Shown here: in pieces, positions 25,370 to 34,869 of the stretch
Layout: every line of letters starts with the position of its first letter
Position numbering within the stretch: the first letter of the stretch is position 1
DNA from: Dactylosporangium sp040605635
GTDB taxonomy: Bacteria; Actinomycetota; Actinomycetes; Mycobacteriales; Micromonosporaceae
Direction of reading: 5' to 3'
Length of the DNA stretch: 64,000 nt
NCBI RefSeq assembly: GCF_040605635.1
Contig: NZ_JBEXDG010000003.1
Location: 186,001-250,000, forward strand
The notes under the pieces: generated by a model
What the model was told of the DNA's origin: nothing
Databases searched by the model: none
What the model saw: the letters and a program-made list of their open reading frames with translations, nothing else
Position numbers and translations under genes: made by a program

Positions 25370-26638
25370 ATGGACGGCACCACCATCATCCGCGGCATCG
25401 ACGACGTCGTCGATGCCCGTGCCGTCACCACCGTCTTCCAGCCGATCGTGCGGATGGACCCGTGGCGCCGCCACCGCCCCGAGGTCGTCGGCTACGAGGC
25501 GCTCACCCGCGGTCCGGCCGGCACCCCGTGGGAGGCGCCGACCGACCTGTTCCAGGCCGCCGGCCAGGCCGGGCGCCTCGCCGAGCTCGACTGGGTCTGC
25601 CGGGCCACCGCCTACCGGGCCGCGATCAACGCCGGCCTGCCGCTCGGCCTGACCCTGTTCGTCAACGCCGAGCCCGCCGCGCTCGGCGTGCCGTGCCCGC
25701 CCGACCTCGCCCCGACGATCCTCGACGCGCAGCTGCGGCTGCGGGTGGTCGTCGAGATGACCGAACGGGCCATCGCCGACGACCCCGCCGCCCTGCTCAC
25801 CGCCGCCGAGGCGTGCCGCGGCTCCGGCTGGGGCGTCGCCCTGGACGACGTCGGCGCGGAGCCCGCGTCCCTGGCGGTCATGCCGTTCGTGCACCCGGAC
25901 GTGGTCAAGGTCGACCGGCACCTCACCCAGCAGCCCGACGGTGCCTACGCCGCCCGGGTCGTCAACGCGATCGTCGCGTACGCCGAACGCACGGGCGCCG
26001 CGGTCCTCGCCGAAGGGGTCGAGACCCGCGAGCACGTCGCCACCGCCCTGGGCGTGGGCGCGACGCTCGGCCAGGGCTGGCTGTTCGGCCGGCCGGGCCC
26101 GCTGCCGGCGGACGTCGCCGAGCGCAGCGCCACCCTGCCGGTGCCGTTCGTCGCCCCTCCGGCCGGGACGGGGACGAGGACGCCGTATGAGATCGTCGCC
26201 GCGCGCCGCCCGACGGCCGAGGCGACGAAGCGGATGCTCATGCCGCTCAGCCGGTACCTGGAGGAGAAGGCCCTCGACGCCGCGGAGCCGCCGATCCTGC
26301 TCGGCTGCTTCCAGGAGGCCAGGTTCCTGACCGCCCGGACCGCCCGCCGGTACGCCACCGTCGCGCGGACCGCCGCGCTGGTGGGCGCCCTCGGCACCGA
26401 GATCCCCAGCGCACCGGTGCCGGGGGTCAGGGGCGCCGCGATCCCCACCGACGACCCGCTGCGCGGCGAGTGGAACGTCGTGGTCGTCGGCCCGCACTTC
26501 GCCGGCGCGCTCGTCGCGCGGGACCTCGCCGACGACGGTCCCGACGCCGACCGCCGCTTCACCTACGCCCTCACGTACGACCGCGACCTCGTCCTCGAAG
26601 CGGCCCGTGCGCTGCTGCACTGGATCGTGCCAACATAG
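25370..26638 (+). CDS. EAL-domain protein with C-terminal DICT-like sensory domain
   Basis: The 422-residue protein has an EAL domain at about 18-255: the EAL motif (YEALTRG, E43), the Asn in FVNAEP, Glu in VEMTER, an Asp pair in LDDVG, Lys in VVKVDR, Glu in LAEGVET and Gln in QGWLFG. Nearly all c-di-GMP phosphodiesterase residues are therefore present. Residues about 290-420 (PLSRYLEEKALD ... RRFTYALTYDRDLV) look like a DICT sensory domain, which often accompanies GGDEF/EAL modules. It is likely a soluble c-di-GMP phosphodiesterase. The lipoprotein gene follows after six bases. Confidence 0.85.
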   Translation: MDGTTIIRGIDDVVDARAVTTVFQPIVRMDPWRRHRPEVVGYEALTRGPAGTPWEAPTDLFQAAGQAGRLAELDWVCRATAYRAAINAGLPLGLTLFVNAEPAALGVPCPPDLAPTILDAQLRLRVVVEMTERAIADDPAALLTAAEACRGSGWGVALDDVGAEPASLAVMPFVHPDVVKVDRHLTQQPDGAYAARVVNAIVAYAERTGAAVLAEGVETREHVATALGVGATLGQGWLFGRPGPLPADVAERSATLPVPFVAPPAGTGTRTPYEIVAARRPTAEATKRMLMPLSRYLEEKALDAAEPPILLGCFQEARFLTARTARRYATVARTAALVGALGTEIPSAPVPGVRGAAIPTDDPLRGEWNVVVVGPHFAGALVARDLADDGPDADRRFTYALTYDRDLVLEAARALLHWIVPT

Positions 26639-26644
26639 GCTGCT

Positions 26645-27511
26645 ATGAAGCGGTTGGCGCTCGTCGTGGTGGTCGCCCTGCTCGCCGGCTGCTCCGGCAC
26701 CACGAAGGACAAGACCGGCGACAACCCGGTCAAGCTGCGGGTCGAGCTGACGCAGGGCCGGGTCGACGAGGTCCGGCACACGGTGCAGATCTCCATGCGC
26801 AACGACGGCCCCGCCAAGGTCACCGTCGAGCGGGTCGAGCTGCGGGCGCCGTCGTTCAAGGGCGTCGGGCCGGTCACCGTCGACGCCCCGCTGCCCGTCG
26901 GCGGCCTGCGCGTCGACGTGCCGGTCTCCTACGGCACGGGGGTCTGCCAGGGCGACGAGCTCAAGCCGCGCAGCGCCGCCGCATTCGTCGGTTTCGCCGT
27001 CCGTACCGAGGACGGCAGGCTGCACGATCTCCGGCTGCCGCTGCCCGACCCCGACCCGATGCTCGACAAGCTCCTTGCCATCGACTGTCAGCAGGCGTAC
27101 CTGGACCGCCAGGTGACCCTGACGTTCGGCCCGTGGACGCACCTGCCCAGCGGCTGGCTCAACGGCACCGTGATCCTGAAGCGGGCCGGCTTCACCGGGA
27201 CGGTCACCCTGCAGGAGTTCGTCGGCAGCATCCTGCTGGAGGTCCTGCCGCTGCCGGCCCGGGAGCAGACGCCGAAGCCGTACGCCGTGCTGCAACCCGG
27301 CCAGAACGAGATCAGCATCCCGATCGTGGTCGACGGCGAACGATGCACTCCCCATGCCCTCGCGGAGATCAAGAAGCCCTACGTGTTCCCCGCCTGGCTC
27401 AGCCTCGACGGCGGCCCGCCGCTGTACACGGAGCTGAAGATCACGGATGCGGAGCGTGACGCGTTCAAGCCGGTCATCGACGCCTGCGCCGCCAACCGCA
27501 CCGAGATGTAG
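26645..27511 (+). CDS. Lipoprotein, unknown
   Basis: The 288-residue protein has the lipoprotein signal MKRLALVVVVALLAGC (Cys16) and a beta-rich mature part with three cysteines (GTGVCQ, IDCQQ and GERC) and a C-terminal DACAANR. The early segment (VQISMRNDGPAKVTVERVELRAP) resembles an Ig-like fold. No family is recognised. It sits six bases after the EAL gene and is probably co-transcribed with it. Confidence 0.75.
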   Translation: MKRLALVVVVALLAGCSGTTKDKTGDNPVKLRVELTQGRVDEVRHTVQISMRNDGPAKVTVERVELRAPSFKGVGPVTVDAPLPVGGLRVDVPVSYGTGVCQGDELKPRSAAAFVGFAVRTEDGRLHDLRLPLPDPDPMLDKLLAIDCQQAYLDRQVTLTFGPWTHLPSGWLNGTVILKRAGFTGTVTLQEFVGSILLEVLPLPAREQTPKPYAVLQPGQNEISIPIVVDGERCTPHALAEIKKPYVFPAWLSLDGGPPLYTELKITDAERDAFKPVIDACAANRTEM

Positions 27512-27578
27512 CCACCAATTTTTAAGCCAGACTTAGGCCAGTTGCGATGGGGTACGGCGGGTGCCATGCTCCAGAGCC

Positions 27579-29708
27579 ATGTCCGAGGTCGGTGAGCGCG
27601 TTCGCGCTGCGTTACCCGCGGTCGCGCTGCTGACCCTGGGGACCGCGGCCGTCCTCGGGCTGTCCACGCTGGCCGGGATCGCCGCCGCGCCGCCGGTCTG
27701 GCAGGTCGTGCTGACCCTCGTGGCGGGGCTGCTCCTCGGCGTCGCCGCCACCGACCAGGTCCGCGCCGCGCTCACCGACTGGCAGGGCGCCACCGCGGCC
27801 GAGTCCGGCTCGCACCGCCGCACCCGCCGCGCCGCGGGCACCCCGGAGCCGGCCTCCGCGGACGAGCCGGCGCACCCGGACGACCGGACGTCCACGGGCC
27901 GGCAGCAGCGGCCCGTACACCTCGAAAAGCCGCCGGAGAAGCCGGCGGAGAAGCCGGCCAGGCCCCGCCCGGAGCGCCCCTCGTGGCCCCGGATCGGGAT
28001 CATCGCGCTGGTCACCGCGGTCCTCGTGGCCCTGCTGTGGGTGCCGCAGATGCCCGTCCACGGCGTCGCCGCGGCGATCTTCACGTTCGTGTTCGGGTAT
28101 GCGGCGTACGCGCTGCCGGTCCTGCCGCTACTGCTGCTCTGGCCGCTGCCGCGCCTGCCGCGGGCCACCTGGCCGTGGCAGCTGCCGCTCGTGCCGTTCG
28201 TCGACCGGCGGTTGTGGACCGGCGCCGAGCTGCGCGACCTGGCGGTCGCCACCGTGCAGTACCTCCGCGAACGGGTCCTCACCCGCACGACCGGCATCGC
28301 CCTGGCCACGCTCGGGCTGCTGCACCTCGTCCGGGGCAACCCGAGCCTGCTCGACGGCGGCACGTCCCGCGCCGGCGGGATCGCCGGCTGGCTGCTCGCC
28401 GAGCCCCTGCGGCTGATCCTGTCCACCGGCGGCGCGATCGGGCTGCTCGGCGGGATCCTCATCGGCGCCGCCGCGGTCATCGCCGCGTCGGTCGGCCGGG
28501 CCTGGGGCACCGTCGCGGGCTACGCCGTCCTCGCCGTCGCGGTCGCCGTGCCCCTGCTCGGCACCGGCGCCGGGCACTGGCTGGGCTTCGAGTACTACCT
28601 GCGCACCGAGCAGGGCAAGGTCGTCGTCGTGGCGGGCCTGTCCCCGTCGCACCGGCAGGCGGTCCACGACACCGCCGTCGGCGTCGACGGCCTGTCGCCG
28701 TCGCTGCTCGCGCTGCTCGACAAGGGGCTGCAGGTCACGGGCAACGACGACGGCGACCGGATCGCGCGCGCCCTCGCCGACCCGTCCAAGGCCGCCGCGG
28801 AGATGTTCGTCGGCGACCAGTTCGAGCTCAAGGCCGGCGAGTGCTTCGACTGGATCGGCGGGTCGTCGCAGCTGCGCTACGTGACGCCGTGCAACGCCGC
28901 GCACATCGGCGAGGTCACCTACGTCGGGCACCTGCCGTTCCTCGCCGACCCGGGCCGCGAAGCCGTCGACGCGGCGGCGAAGGCGGTCTGCGAGCAGTCC
29001 TACGGCGCGTACCTCGGTGTGCCGTACGGCGAGTCGTTCCTGCCCCTGGACAAGCCGATGCTGCCGCCGGACTGGACGGAACGCCCCGTGATCGCGTGCT
29101 CCGTCGGTGCCGTCGGGCCGTGGACGCTGAAAGACACGAAGACCGTCGCGGCGCTGCAGCAGAAGGTGCCGTGGGGTGCCGCCGCCGGCTGCAAGGTCGA
29201 GGTGCCGGACGCGCTGCGGATCACCGCGGAGCAGCCCAACACCCGCTGTGTCGCGCCGGGCCCGGAGCAGCGGCTCGCGGTGCAGGGCGGCGGCTTCACC
29301 ATGGACCTGGAGTTCGCCGCGATCGGCAAGGCCGCCGGCGGCGCCAAGATCGGTGCCGCCTGCCTCGACGGCGCGGACCTGGGCAACGGCTACACGTTCG
29401 AGGTCGGCGCCGACGGCGTCATCCAGATCGACAAGCTGGTCGGCGGGCAGCCCACGAAGCTCGCCGCGTCGGCGAAGCCCAAGAACGCCGGCCCGCCGCC
29501 GACCGCCTCGACGCCGCTGCAGGTGACCTGCAAGCCGACGGCGGACGGCGGGATGGAGCTGACCGCCTTCTCCACCGGCAACCGCAAGGCGGCCGCGGTC
29601 GACAAGACCAACCCGGTGACCCGCCTCTCCCCCAGGCTCATGCTGTCCAACGCCGGCGCCGGCGGCGTCGTCATGACCGCCATGATCTTCAGCGCAACCC
29701 GCGTCTGA
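27579..29708 (+). CDS. Multi-pass membrane protein with septum-formation-type extracytoplasmic domain
   Basis: The 709-residue protein has two N-terminal membrane helices, a Pro/Arg/Glu-rich cytosolic stretch (about 60-140), then roughly five to six further helices to about residue 335. The remaining half is extracytoplasmic. ECFDWIGGSSQLRYVTPCNAAHIGEV at about 423-448 and the later CSVGAVGPW fit the septum-formation (Septum_form) pattern of paired cysteines and a His. The final ~150 residues form a concanavalin-like beta domain. Its role is unknown; a cell-envelope function is inferred. Start MSEVGERV was preferred over an ATG six codons earlier. Confidence 0.7.
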   Translation: MSEVGERVRAALPAVALLTLGTAAVLGLSTLAGIAAAPPVWQVVLTLVAGLLLGVAATDQVRAALTDWQGATAAESGSHRRTRRAAGTPEPASADEPAHPDDRTSTGRQQRPVHLEKPPEKPAEKPARPRPERPSWPRIGIIALVTAVLVALLWVPQMPVHGVAAAIFTFVFGYAAYALPVLPLLLLWPLPRLPRATWPWQLPLVPFVDRRLWTGAELRDLAVATVQYLRERVLTRTTGIALATLGLLHLVRGNPSLLDGGTSRAGGIAGWLLAEPLRLILSTGGAIGLLGGILIGAAAVIAASVGRAWGTVAGYAVLAVAVAVPLLGTGAGHWLGFEYYLRTEQGKVVVVAGLSPSHRQAVHDTAVGVDGLSPSLLALLDKGLQVTGNDDGDRIARALADPSKAAAEMFVGDQFELKAGECFDWIGGSSQLRYVTPCNAAHIGEVTYVGHLPFLADPGREAVDAAAKAVCEQSYGAYLGVPYGESFLPLDKPMLPPDWTERPVIACSVGAVGPWTLKDTKTVAALQQKVPWGAAAGCKVEVPDALRITAEQPNTRCVAPGPEQRLAVQGGGFTMDLEFAAIGKAAGGAKIGAACLDGADLGNGYTFEVGADGVIQIDKLVGGQPTKLAASAKPKNAGPPPTASTPLQVTCKPTADGGMELTAFSTGNRKAAAVDKTNPVTRLSPRLMLSNAGAGGVVMTAMIFSATRV

Positions 29709-29809
29709 GGCGCAGTCGGTGGCCTGCGGGCACTGCACGATCTCGCCCTCTTCGGTCTGCGGGCGGGGAGAGCGGTCACGGCGGGGATCATGGCAGCCTC
29801 GCTTCAGAA

Positions 29810-29830
29810 AGCGAACATTCGCTCTATAAT
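29810..29830 (+). promoter_or_regulatory. TetR operator and -10 box of a leaderless promoter
   Basis: AGCGAACATTCGCT (29810-29823) is a perfect 6-2-6 palindrome and TATAAT follows at 29825-29830, six bases before the ATG of the TetR gene. The operator lies between the expected -35 and -10, so binding would block transcription, and the transcript should be leaderless. Confidence 0.7.
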
Positions 29831-29836
29831 CGCGGC

Positions 29837-30463
29837 ATGCCCCGCGTTTCCGAAGCCCATCTCGCCGCCCGCCGTGAGCAGATCATCGACGCGGCGACCC
29901 GCTGCTTCCTGCGCAACGGCTTCCATCAGACGTCCATGCAGGACGTCATCAAGGAGGCGGGGCTGTCGGTCGGGGCGTTCTACCGCTACTTCGACAGCAA
30001 GTCCGCGCTGATCAAGGCCATCGCCGGCGAGAAGATCGGCATCGTGCAGGCGACCGCGGACCACCTGCTGCGGCAGGATCCCGCGCCGCCCGTGCTCGTG
30101 GTGATCGACGACCTGCTGCGGCAGATCGACATCAACCTCACCGACGACGGCACGGTCCGCATCGCCGTGCAGGTGTGGGGCGAGGCGGTGCACGACCCGG
30201 AGTTCGCCGCGCTGATCTCGGAGATCTACGGCCGGATCCGCGGCAACGCGGTCGCCCTGGCCCGGCGCGCCCAGGAGAACGGCCAGCTGGCGGCGGACGT
30301 CGACCCGGTCCCGATCGGCGCGGCGATCTTCGGGCTCATCCAGGGGTACATCCTGCAGCGCGTCCTCATCGGGGAGGTCGACCGCGAGTCGTACGTGAGC
30401 GGCATCGGCACCCTGATGGGGGCCGGCCCCGAGGACCGGCCCCCTCGGGTCACGACTGGTTGA
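29837..30463 (+). CDS. TetR/AcrR-family transcriptional regulator
   Basis: The 208-residue protein has the TetR helix-turn-helix at about residues 14-58 (IIDAATRCFLRNGFHQTSMQDVIKEAG, LSVGAFYRYFDSK) and a TetR_C ligand domain of the QacR/AcrR kind. The palindrome just upstream suggests it represses itself. No adjacent co-directed target follows: its 3' end overlaps the convergent aminopeptidase gene by 14 bases. The regulated gene may lie elsewhere. Confidence 0.9.
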   Translation: MPRVSEAHLAARREQIIDAATRCFLRNGFHQTSMQDVIKEAGLSVGAFYRYFDSKSALIKAIAGEKIGIVQATADHLLRQDPAPPVLVVIDDLLRQIDINLTDDGTVRIAVQVWGEAVHDPEFAALISEIYGRIRGNAVALARRAQENGQLAADVDPVPIGAAIFGLIQGYILQRVLIGEVDRESYVSGIGTLMGAGPEDRPPRVTTG

Positions 30464-31976
30464 TCTTCACGTCGTCGACGCCGGCCTCCACCAGGCTGGC
30501 GGTGCCGGAGTCGTTGGCCTCGACCAGGATCCGGACCGACTGGCCCGCGTAGGCGTTCAGGCCGACGCTCGCCGACGCCCAGGCACCGGCCCGGTTCGAC
30601 GCGGCGCCCGCCTGGGTGAACACGGTCGTCGTGGTGCTGCCGACGATCCGCACCCGCAGGTAGTCGGCGCTGGTGGCGTTGTCGAGGTGCGCCAGGTACC
30701 AGGAGAAGGTCAGCGTCAGCGTGCCCGTCGACGGCAGGGTGATCGCGGGCGAGCGGATGCTGGTGACCCCGCCGTCCACGTCGTAGGTGCCGGCGCTGCT
30801 GCCCGCCGCCGCGCCCGTGACCAGGTCGAAGGAGCCGCTGACGGTGGTGCCGAGCTGCAGCGCGACGCCGGAGCTGGTGGCGGCCGGGTCGGCCCGCTCG
30901 AATGCGCCCGCCGTGGCGGTGTCGGTGCCCGACGGGTTGACGGTCCAGCCGGTCGCCGTCTCGAACGTGTCGCTGTAGACGGTGCTGCCGGGCGGTGTCG
31001 TCGGCGCGGTCGTCAGCGTCCACACCGCGTACGCGATGGCGTCGCTGTTGCGGTCCAGGGCGGTGTCGTCGATGTTGGCGGTGGTGTCGCAGGCGCGGTG
31101 GTAGCAGACGTCGAACGCGGTGCCGGACGTGCCGCCCCACTTCGTCGCCTGCGCCGCGGTCTTGCGGCCCTCCGCGCCGGTGAAGATGCCGCCGGCGGGG
31201 ATGCCCGCGGCGATGAACGGGCCGTAGTCGGAGCGGCCGTCGAAGTCGGTGCCCTCGGTCGGCACGCCGATCGACGTGAAGTAGTCCTGCAGCGTCTGCT
31301 CCAGGGCGGCCGAGCCGGCGGGGCCGGGGCCTGAGCCGACGCCGTCGGAGTTGTCGCCGTCGTAGAGGAAGTAGCCGGGGTTCGGCGAGCCGACCATGTC
31401 GAAGTTGAGGTACGCCTTGATCTTCGCCTTCTCCGCGGCGGGCAGGCTGTTGACGTAGGCGGTCGAGCCGCGCAGCCCGAGCTCCTCCGCGCCCCACCAG
31501 CCGAAGCGCAGGTGCTTCGTGGTGCTCAGCGACCGCCGGGACACCTCGAGCGCGACCTCGAGGTTGGCCGAGGAGCCGGAGCCGTTGTCGTTGATGCCCG
31601 GGCCGGCGGTGACGCTGTCCAGGTGCGCCCCGACCATGACGACGTTGTCCGCGTCGCCGCCCGGCCAGTCCGCGATCAGGTTGTAGCCGGTGGCACCGTT
31701 GTACGTGAACGACTGCACCACGGTGGTGTACCCGGCGGCGTCGAGCTGCCCCTTCACGTAGTTGACCGAGGCCAGGTAGCCGGGGCGGCCGTGGGCGCGG
31801 TTGCCGCCGTTGGCGGTCGCGATGCTCTGCAGCTGGGTCAGGTGCGCCTTGACGTTGGTGACGGAGATGTCCGGCGCGGCGGCGAGCAGGATCTTCGCCG
31901 GCGCGGCATCCGCGGTGGCGGGCAGTGAGGCGGCGGCGAGGACCGCCACCACGGCCGCGGCACAGAGCTTCTTCAC
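30450..31976 (-). CDS. Secreted M28-family zinc aminopeptidase with C-terminal beta domain
   Basis: The 508-residue protein has a signal peptide (1-25) and an M28 catalytic domain like Streptomyces griseus aminopeptidase. All dinuclear zinc ligands can be seen: H118 (AHLD), D130 (INDN), E164/E165 (GAEE), D193 (FDM) and H293 (CYHRACD). A Thr/Pro linker leads to a jelly-roll-like C-terminal domain from about 330 (DTFETATGWTVN), probably for substrate or wall binding. The GTG start is preceded by GGGAG. It is divergent from the secreted nucleotidase gene; both would serve extracellular nutrient release. Confidence 0.93.
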   Translation of the reverse strand: MKKLCAAAVVAVLAAASLPATADAAPAKILLAAAPDISVTNVKAHLTQLQSIATANGGNRAHGRPGYLASVNYVKGQLDAAGYTTVVQSFTYNGATGYNLIADWPGGDADNVVMVGAHLDSVTAGPGINDNGSGSSANLEVALEVSRRSLSTTKHLRFGWWGAEELGLRGSTAYVNSLPAAEKAKIKAYLNFDMVGSPNPGYFLYDGDNSDGVGSGPGPAGSAALEQTLQDYFTSIGVPTEGTDFDGRSDYGPFIAAGIPAGGIFTGAEGRKTAAQATKWGGTSGTAFDVCYHRACDTTANIDDTALDRNSDAIAYAVWTLTTAPTTPPGSTVYSDTFETATGWTVNPSGTDTATAGAFERADPAATSSGVALQLGTTVSGSFDLVTGAAAGSSAGTYDVDGGVTSIRSPAITLPSTGTLTLTFSWYLAHLDNATSADYLRVRIVGSTTTTVFTQAGAASNRAGAWASASVGLNAYAGQSVRILVEANDSGTASLVEAGVDDVKINQS

Positions 31977-32079
31977 GTGAGCTGCTCCCAGGGGGTCGAG
32001 GGGGTCCCGACCGCAATGGTCCCGGCGGCCATCGAAATCCGTCAAGGTCTCGATTCGCCCATACCATCGATCCGCGCAT

Positions 32080-33873
32080 ATGGTGCCGGGCATGAACGAA
32101 CCTTCAGGCACCTCACGGCGGGCCGTCCTGGCCGTCGCGGCGGCCGCGGCGGCGGCACCCTTCGTCGCCGGCGCAGAGGCCTCCGCGGCGCCTTCGAAAG
32201 AACCCAGGACCTGGGACCTCACGCTGCTGGGCACGTCGGACACCCACGGCAACGTCTACAACTGGGACTACTACAAGGACGCCGAGTACGACGACAGCGC
32301 CCACAACGACATCGGCCTGGCGAAGGTCGCCACGCTGGTCAACCAGATCCGGGCCGAGCGGCGCGGGAAGGCGACGCTGGTCCTCGACGCCGGCGACACG
32401 ATCCAGGGCACCCCCCTGGCGACGTACTACGCGAAGCAGGAGCCGATCACCACGACCGGCGAGAAGCACCCGATGGCACGGGCGATGAACGTCATCGACT
32501 ACGACGCCGTCACCCTCGGCAACCACGAGTTCAACTACGGGCTGCCGCTGCTCGCGTTGTGGATCAGGCAGCTGGGCTTCCCCGCCCTGGCCGCCAACGC
32601 GGTCAACGTGAAGACCGGGCGGCCGGCGTTCGTGCCGTACGTCATCAAGAAGGTCGACCTGGGCCACGGCGCGCCGAACCTGCGGGTCGGCATCCTCGGG
32701 CTCACCAACCCGGGCGTCGCCATCTGGGACCGCGCCAACGTCGAGGGCAAGCTGCGCTTCGACGACCTGATCGCGACCGCGAGGAAGTACGTGCCCGAGA
32801 TGCGCCGCCGCGGCGCCGACATCGTGCTCATCTCCGCGCACGGCGGCGACAGCGGCACGTCCAGCTACGGCCCGGAGCTGCCCAACGAGAACCCGACGGC
32901 GCTCATCGCCCAGCAGGTCCCCGGCATCGACGCGATCCTCTTCGGCCACGCGCACGCCGACATCCCGCAGCGCTTCGTCACCAACACCGCGACCGGCGCG
33001 CAGGTGCTGACGTCGGAGCCGTCGAAGTGGGGCCAGCGGCTCACCCGGATGGACTTCCAGCTCAGCCGCGACCGCAACCGCTGGACGATCACGTCGAAGG
33101 CGGCCACGACGCTCAACACCAACACGGTCGAGGCGGACCCGAAGGTCCTCGCCGTGGTGCGCGCGCAGCACAACAAGACCGTCGCCTACGTCAACCAGGT
33201 CGTCGCCCGGTCGACCGAGACGCTGTCGGCGGCCGAGTCCCGCTACAAGGACACGGCGATCCTGGACTACATCAACAAGGTCCAGACCGACACCGTCACC
33301 GCCGCGCTCGGCACCGCGCTGCCGGTGCTGTCGATCGCCGCGCCGTTCTCGCGGACCGCGGTGTTCCCGGCCGGCGACGTCAAGATCAAGGACGTGGCGG
33401 GGCTGTACATCTACGACAACACCCTCGAGGCGGTCGTGCTGACCGGCGCCGAGGTCCGCGCCTACCTGGAGTACTCGGCGAAGTACTTCGTCACGCTGCC
33501 GGTCGGCGCGCCGGTCGACCCGGCGACGATCAGCGACCCGGCCGTGCCGGACTACAACTACGACGTGATCTCCGGCGTCGAGTACGACATCGACATCAGC
33601 AAACCCGTCGGGCAGCGCATCACCAGGCTGGTGCACCCCGGGACCACCACGCCGGTCGGCGACGCCGAGCAGTTCGTGGTCGCGGTCAACAACTACCGGC
33701 GCTCCGGCGGCGGCAACTTCCCCGGCATCGTCAAGCCGCAGGCGTACAACGCGCAGCAGGAGATCCGGCAGCTGCTGATCGACTGGGCGCAGGCGAAGGG
33801 ATCCATCAATCCGGCTGACTTCTCCGTCCCGAACTGGCGGCTCGTGCGGGAGAACGTGCCGGTGTTCGCGTGA
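32080..33873 (+). CDS. Secreted 5'-nucleotidase / bifunctional metallophosphatase
   Basis: The 597-residue protein has an RR-containing (Tat-type) signal peptide, TSRRAVLAVAAAAAA. The calcineurin-like metallophosphatase domain shows GTSDTHGN (D54, H56), GDTIQG, LGNHEFNYG, SAHGGDSG and FGHAHADIPQ. The C-terminal 5'-nucleotidase substrate domain follows from about 380, with VVAVNNYRRSGGGNFPG near the end. It should hydrolyse extracellular nucleotides to nucleosides and phosphate. A second ATG four codons in (32092) is an equally possible start; neither has a good ribosome site. Confidence 0.92.
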   Translation: MVPGMNEPSGTSRRAVLAVAAAAAAAPFVAGAEASAAPSKEPRTWDLTLLGTSDTHGNVYNWDYYKDAEYDDSAHNDIGLAKVATLVNQIRAERRGKATLVLDAGDTIQGTPLATYYAKQEPITTTGEKHPMARAMNVIDYDAVTLGNHEFNYGLPLLALWIRQLGFPALAANAVNVKTGRPAFVPYVIKKVDLGHGAPNLRVGILGLTNPGVAIWDRANVEGKLRFDDLIATARKYVPEMRRRGADIVLISAHGGDSGTSSYGPELPNENPTALIAQQVPGIDAILFGHAHADIPQRFVTNTATGAQVLTSEPSKWGQRLTRMDFQLSRDRNRWTITSKAATTLNTNTVEADPKVLAVVRAQHNKTVAYVNQVVARSTETLSAAESRYKDTAILDYINKVQTDTVTAALGTALPVLSIAAPFSRTAVFPAGDVKIKDVAGLYIYDNTLEAVVLTGAEVRAYLEYSAKYFVTLPVGAPVDPATISDPAVPDYNYDVISGVEYDIDISKPVGQRITRLVHPGTTTPVGDAEQFVVAVNNYRRSGGGNFPGIVKPQAYNAQQEIRQLLIDWAQAKGSINPADFSVPNWRLVRENVPVFA

Positions 33874-33891
33874 CGCCATAGTCTGGGCGGC

Positions 33892-34869
33892 ATGCAGCAA
33901 CGGATCTTAGGACGGACCGGTGCCCCGGTCGGCGTGGTCGGGCTCGGCGCATGGCAGCTCGGCGCCGACTGGGGCGAGGTCGACGAGGACCAGGCACTCG
34001 CGACCCTGGCCGCCGCGCACGAGGCGGGCGTGACGTTCATCGACACCGCCGACGTGTACGGCGACGGCCGCAGCGAACGCCTCGTCGGGGCCTTCATCAA
34101 GGACCGGCCCGGCATCACGGTCGCCACCAAGATGGGCCGTCGCGTGCCGCAGGAGGCCGACCGGTACAACCTGGACAACTTCCGCGCGTGGAACGACCGG
34201 TCCCGGGAGAACCTCGGCGTCGACACCCTCGACCTGGTCCAGCTGCACTGCCCGCCGTCGGAGGTCTACTCCACCGACGAGGTGTTCGACGGCCTCGACC
34301 TGATGGTGTCCGAAGGCCGGATGAAGGCCTACGGGGTCAGCGTCGAGACGGTCGCGGAGGCGCTGACCGCCATCGCCCGGCCCGGCGTCGCCACCGTGCA
34401 GATCATCTTCAACATGCTGCGGCTCAAGCCCCTCGACGACGTCCTGCCCGCCGCGGAGAAGATGGGCGTCGGCATCATCGCCCGCGTCCCGCTCGCCAGC
34501 GGCCTGCTGTCCGGGCGCTACGACGAGCACACCACGTTCGGCGCCGACGACCACCGCACCTACAACCGGCACGGCGAGGCGTTCGACCAGGGCGAGACGT
34601 TCTCCGGCGTCGACTACGCCACCGGCCTCGCCGCGGTGCGGAAACTCGCCCCGCTCAAACCCGAGGGCCTGACGATGGCGCAGTTCGCGCTGCGCTGGAT
34701 CGTCGACCACCCGGCCGTCTCGGTGGTCATCCCGGGCGCCCGCAACGGCGGGCAGGCCCTGGCCAACGCGGCCGTCGCCGGCGCCGAGCCGCTGCCCGCC
34801 GCCACCCACGACGCGGTCCGCGAGGTCTACGACGAGCTCGTCCGGGCCGGGGTGCACAGCCGATGGTGA
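33892..34869 (+). CDS. Aldo/keto reductase
   Basis: The 325-residue TIM-barrel protein carries the AKR signature FIDTADVYGDGRSE (Asp/Tyr), the catalytic Lys in ATKMGRR and the His in LVQLHCPP, plus the C-terminal NADPH-binding VVIPGARN. It belongs to the YajO/YhdN-like group reducing aldehydes or sugars. It opens a four-gene unit; the next start lies inside its last codons. Confidence 0.92.
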   Translation: MQQRILGRTGAPVGVVGLGAWQLGADWGEVDEDQALATLAAAHEAGVTFIDTADVYGDGRSERLVGAFIKDRPGITVATKMGRRVPQEADRYNLDNFRAWNDRSRENLGVDTLDLVQLHCPPSEVYSTDEVFDGLDLMVSEGRMKAYGVSVETVAEALTAIARPGVATVQIIFNMLRLKPLDDVLPAAEKMGVGIIARVPLASGLLSGRYDEHTTFGADDHRTYNRHGEAFDQGETFSGVDYATGLAAVRKLAPLKPEGLTMAQFALRWIVDHPAVSVVIPGARNGGQALANAAVAGAEPLPAATHDAVREVYDELVRAGVHSRW

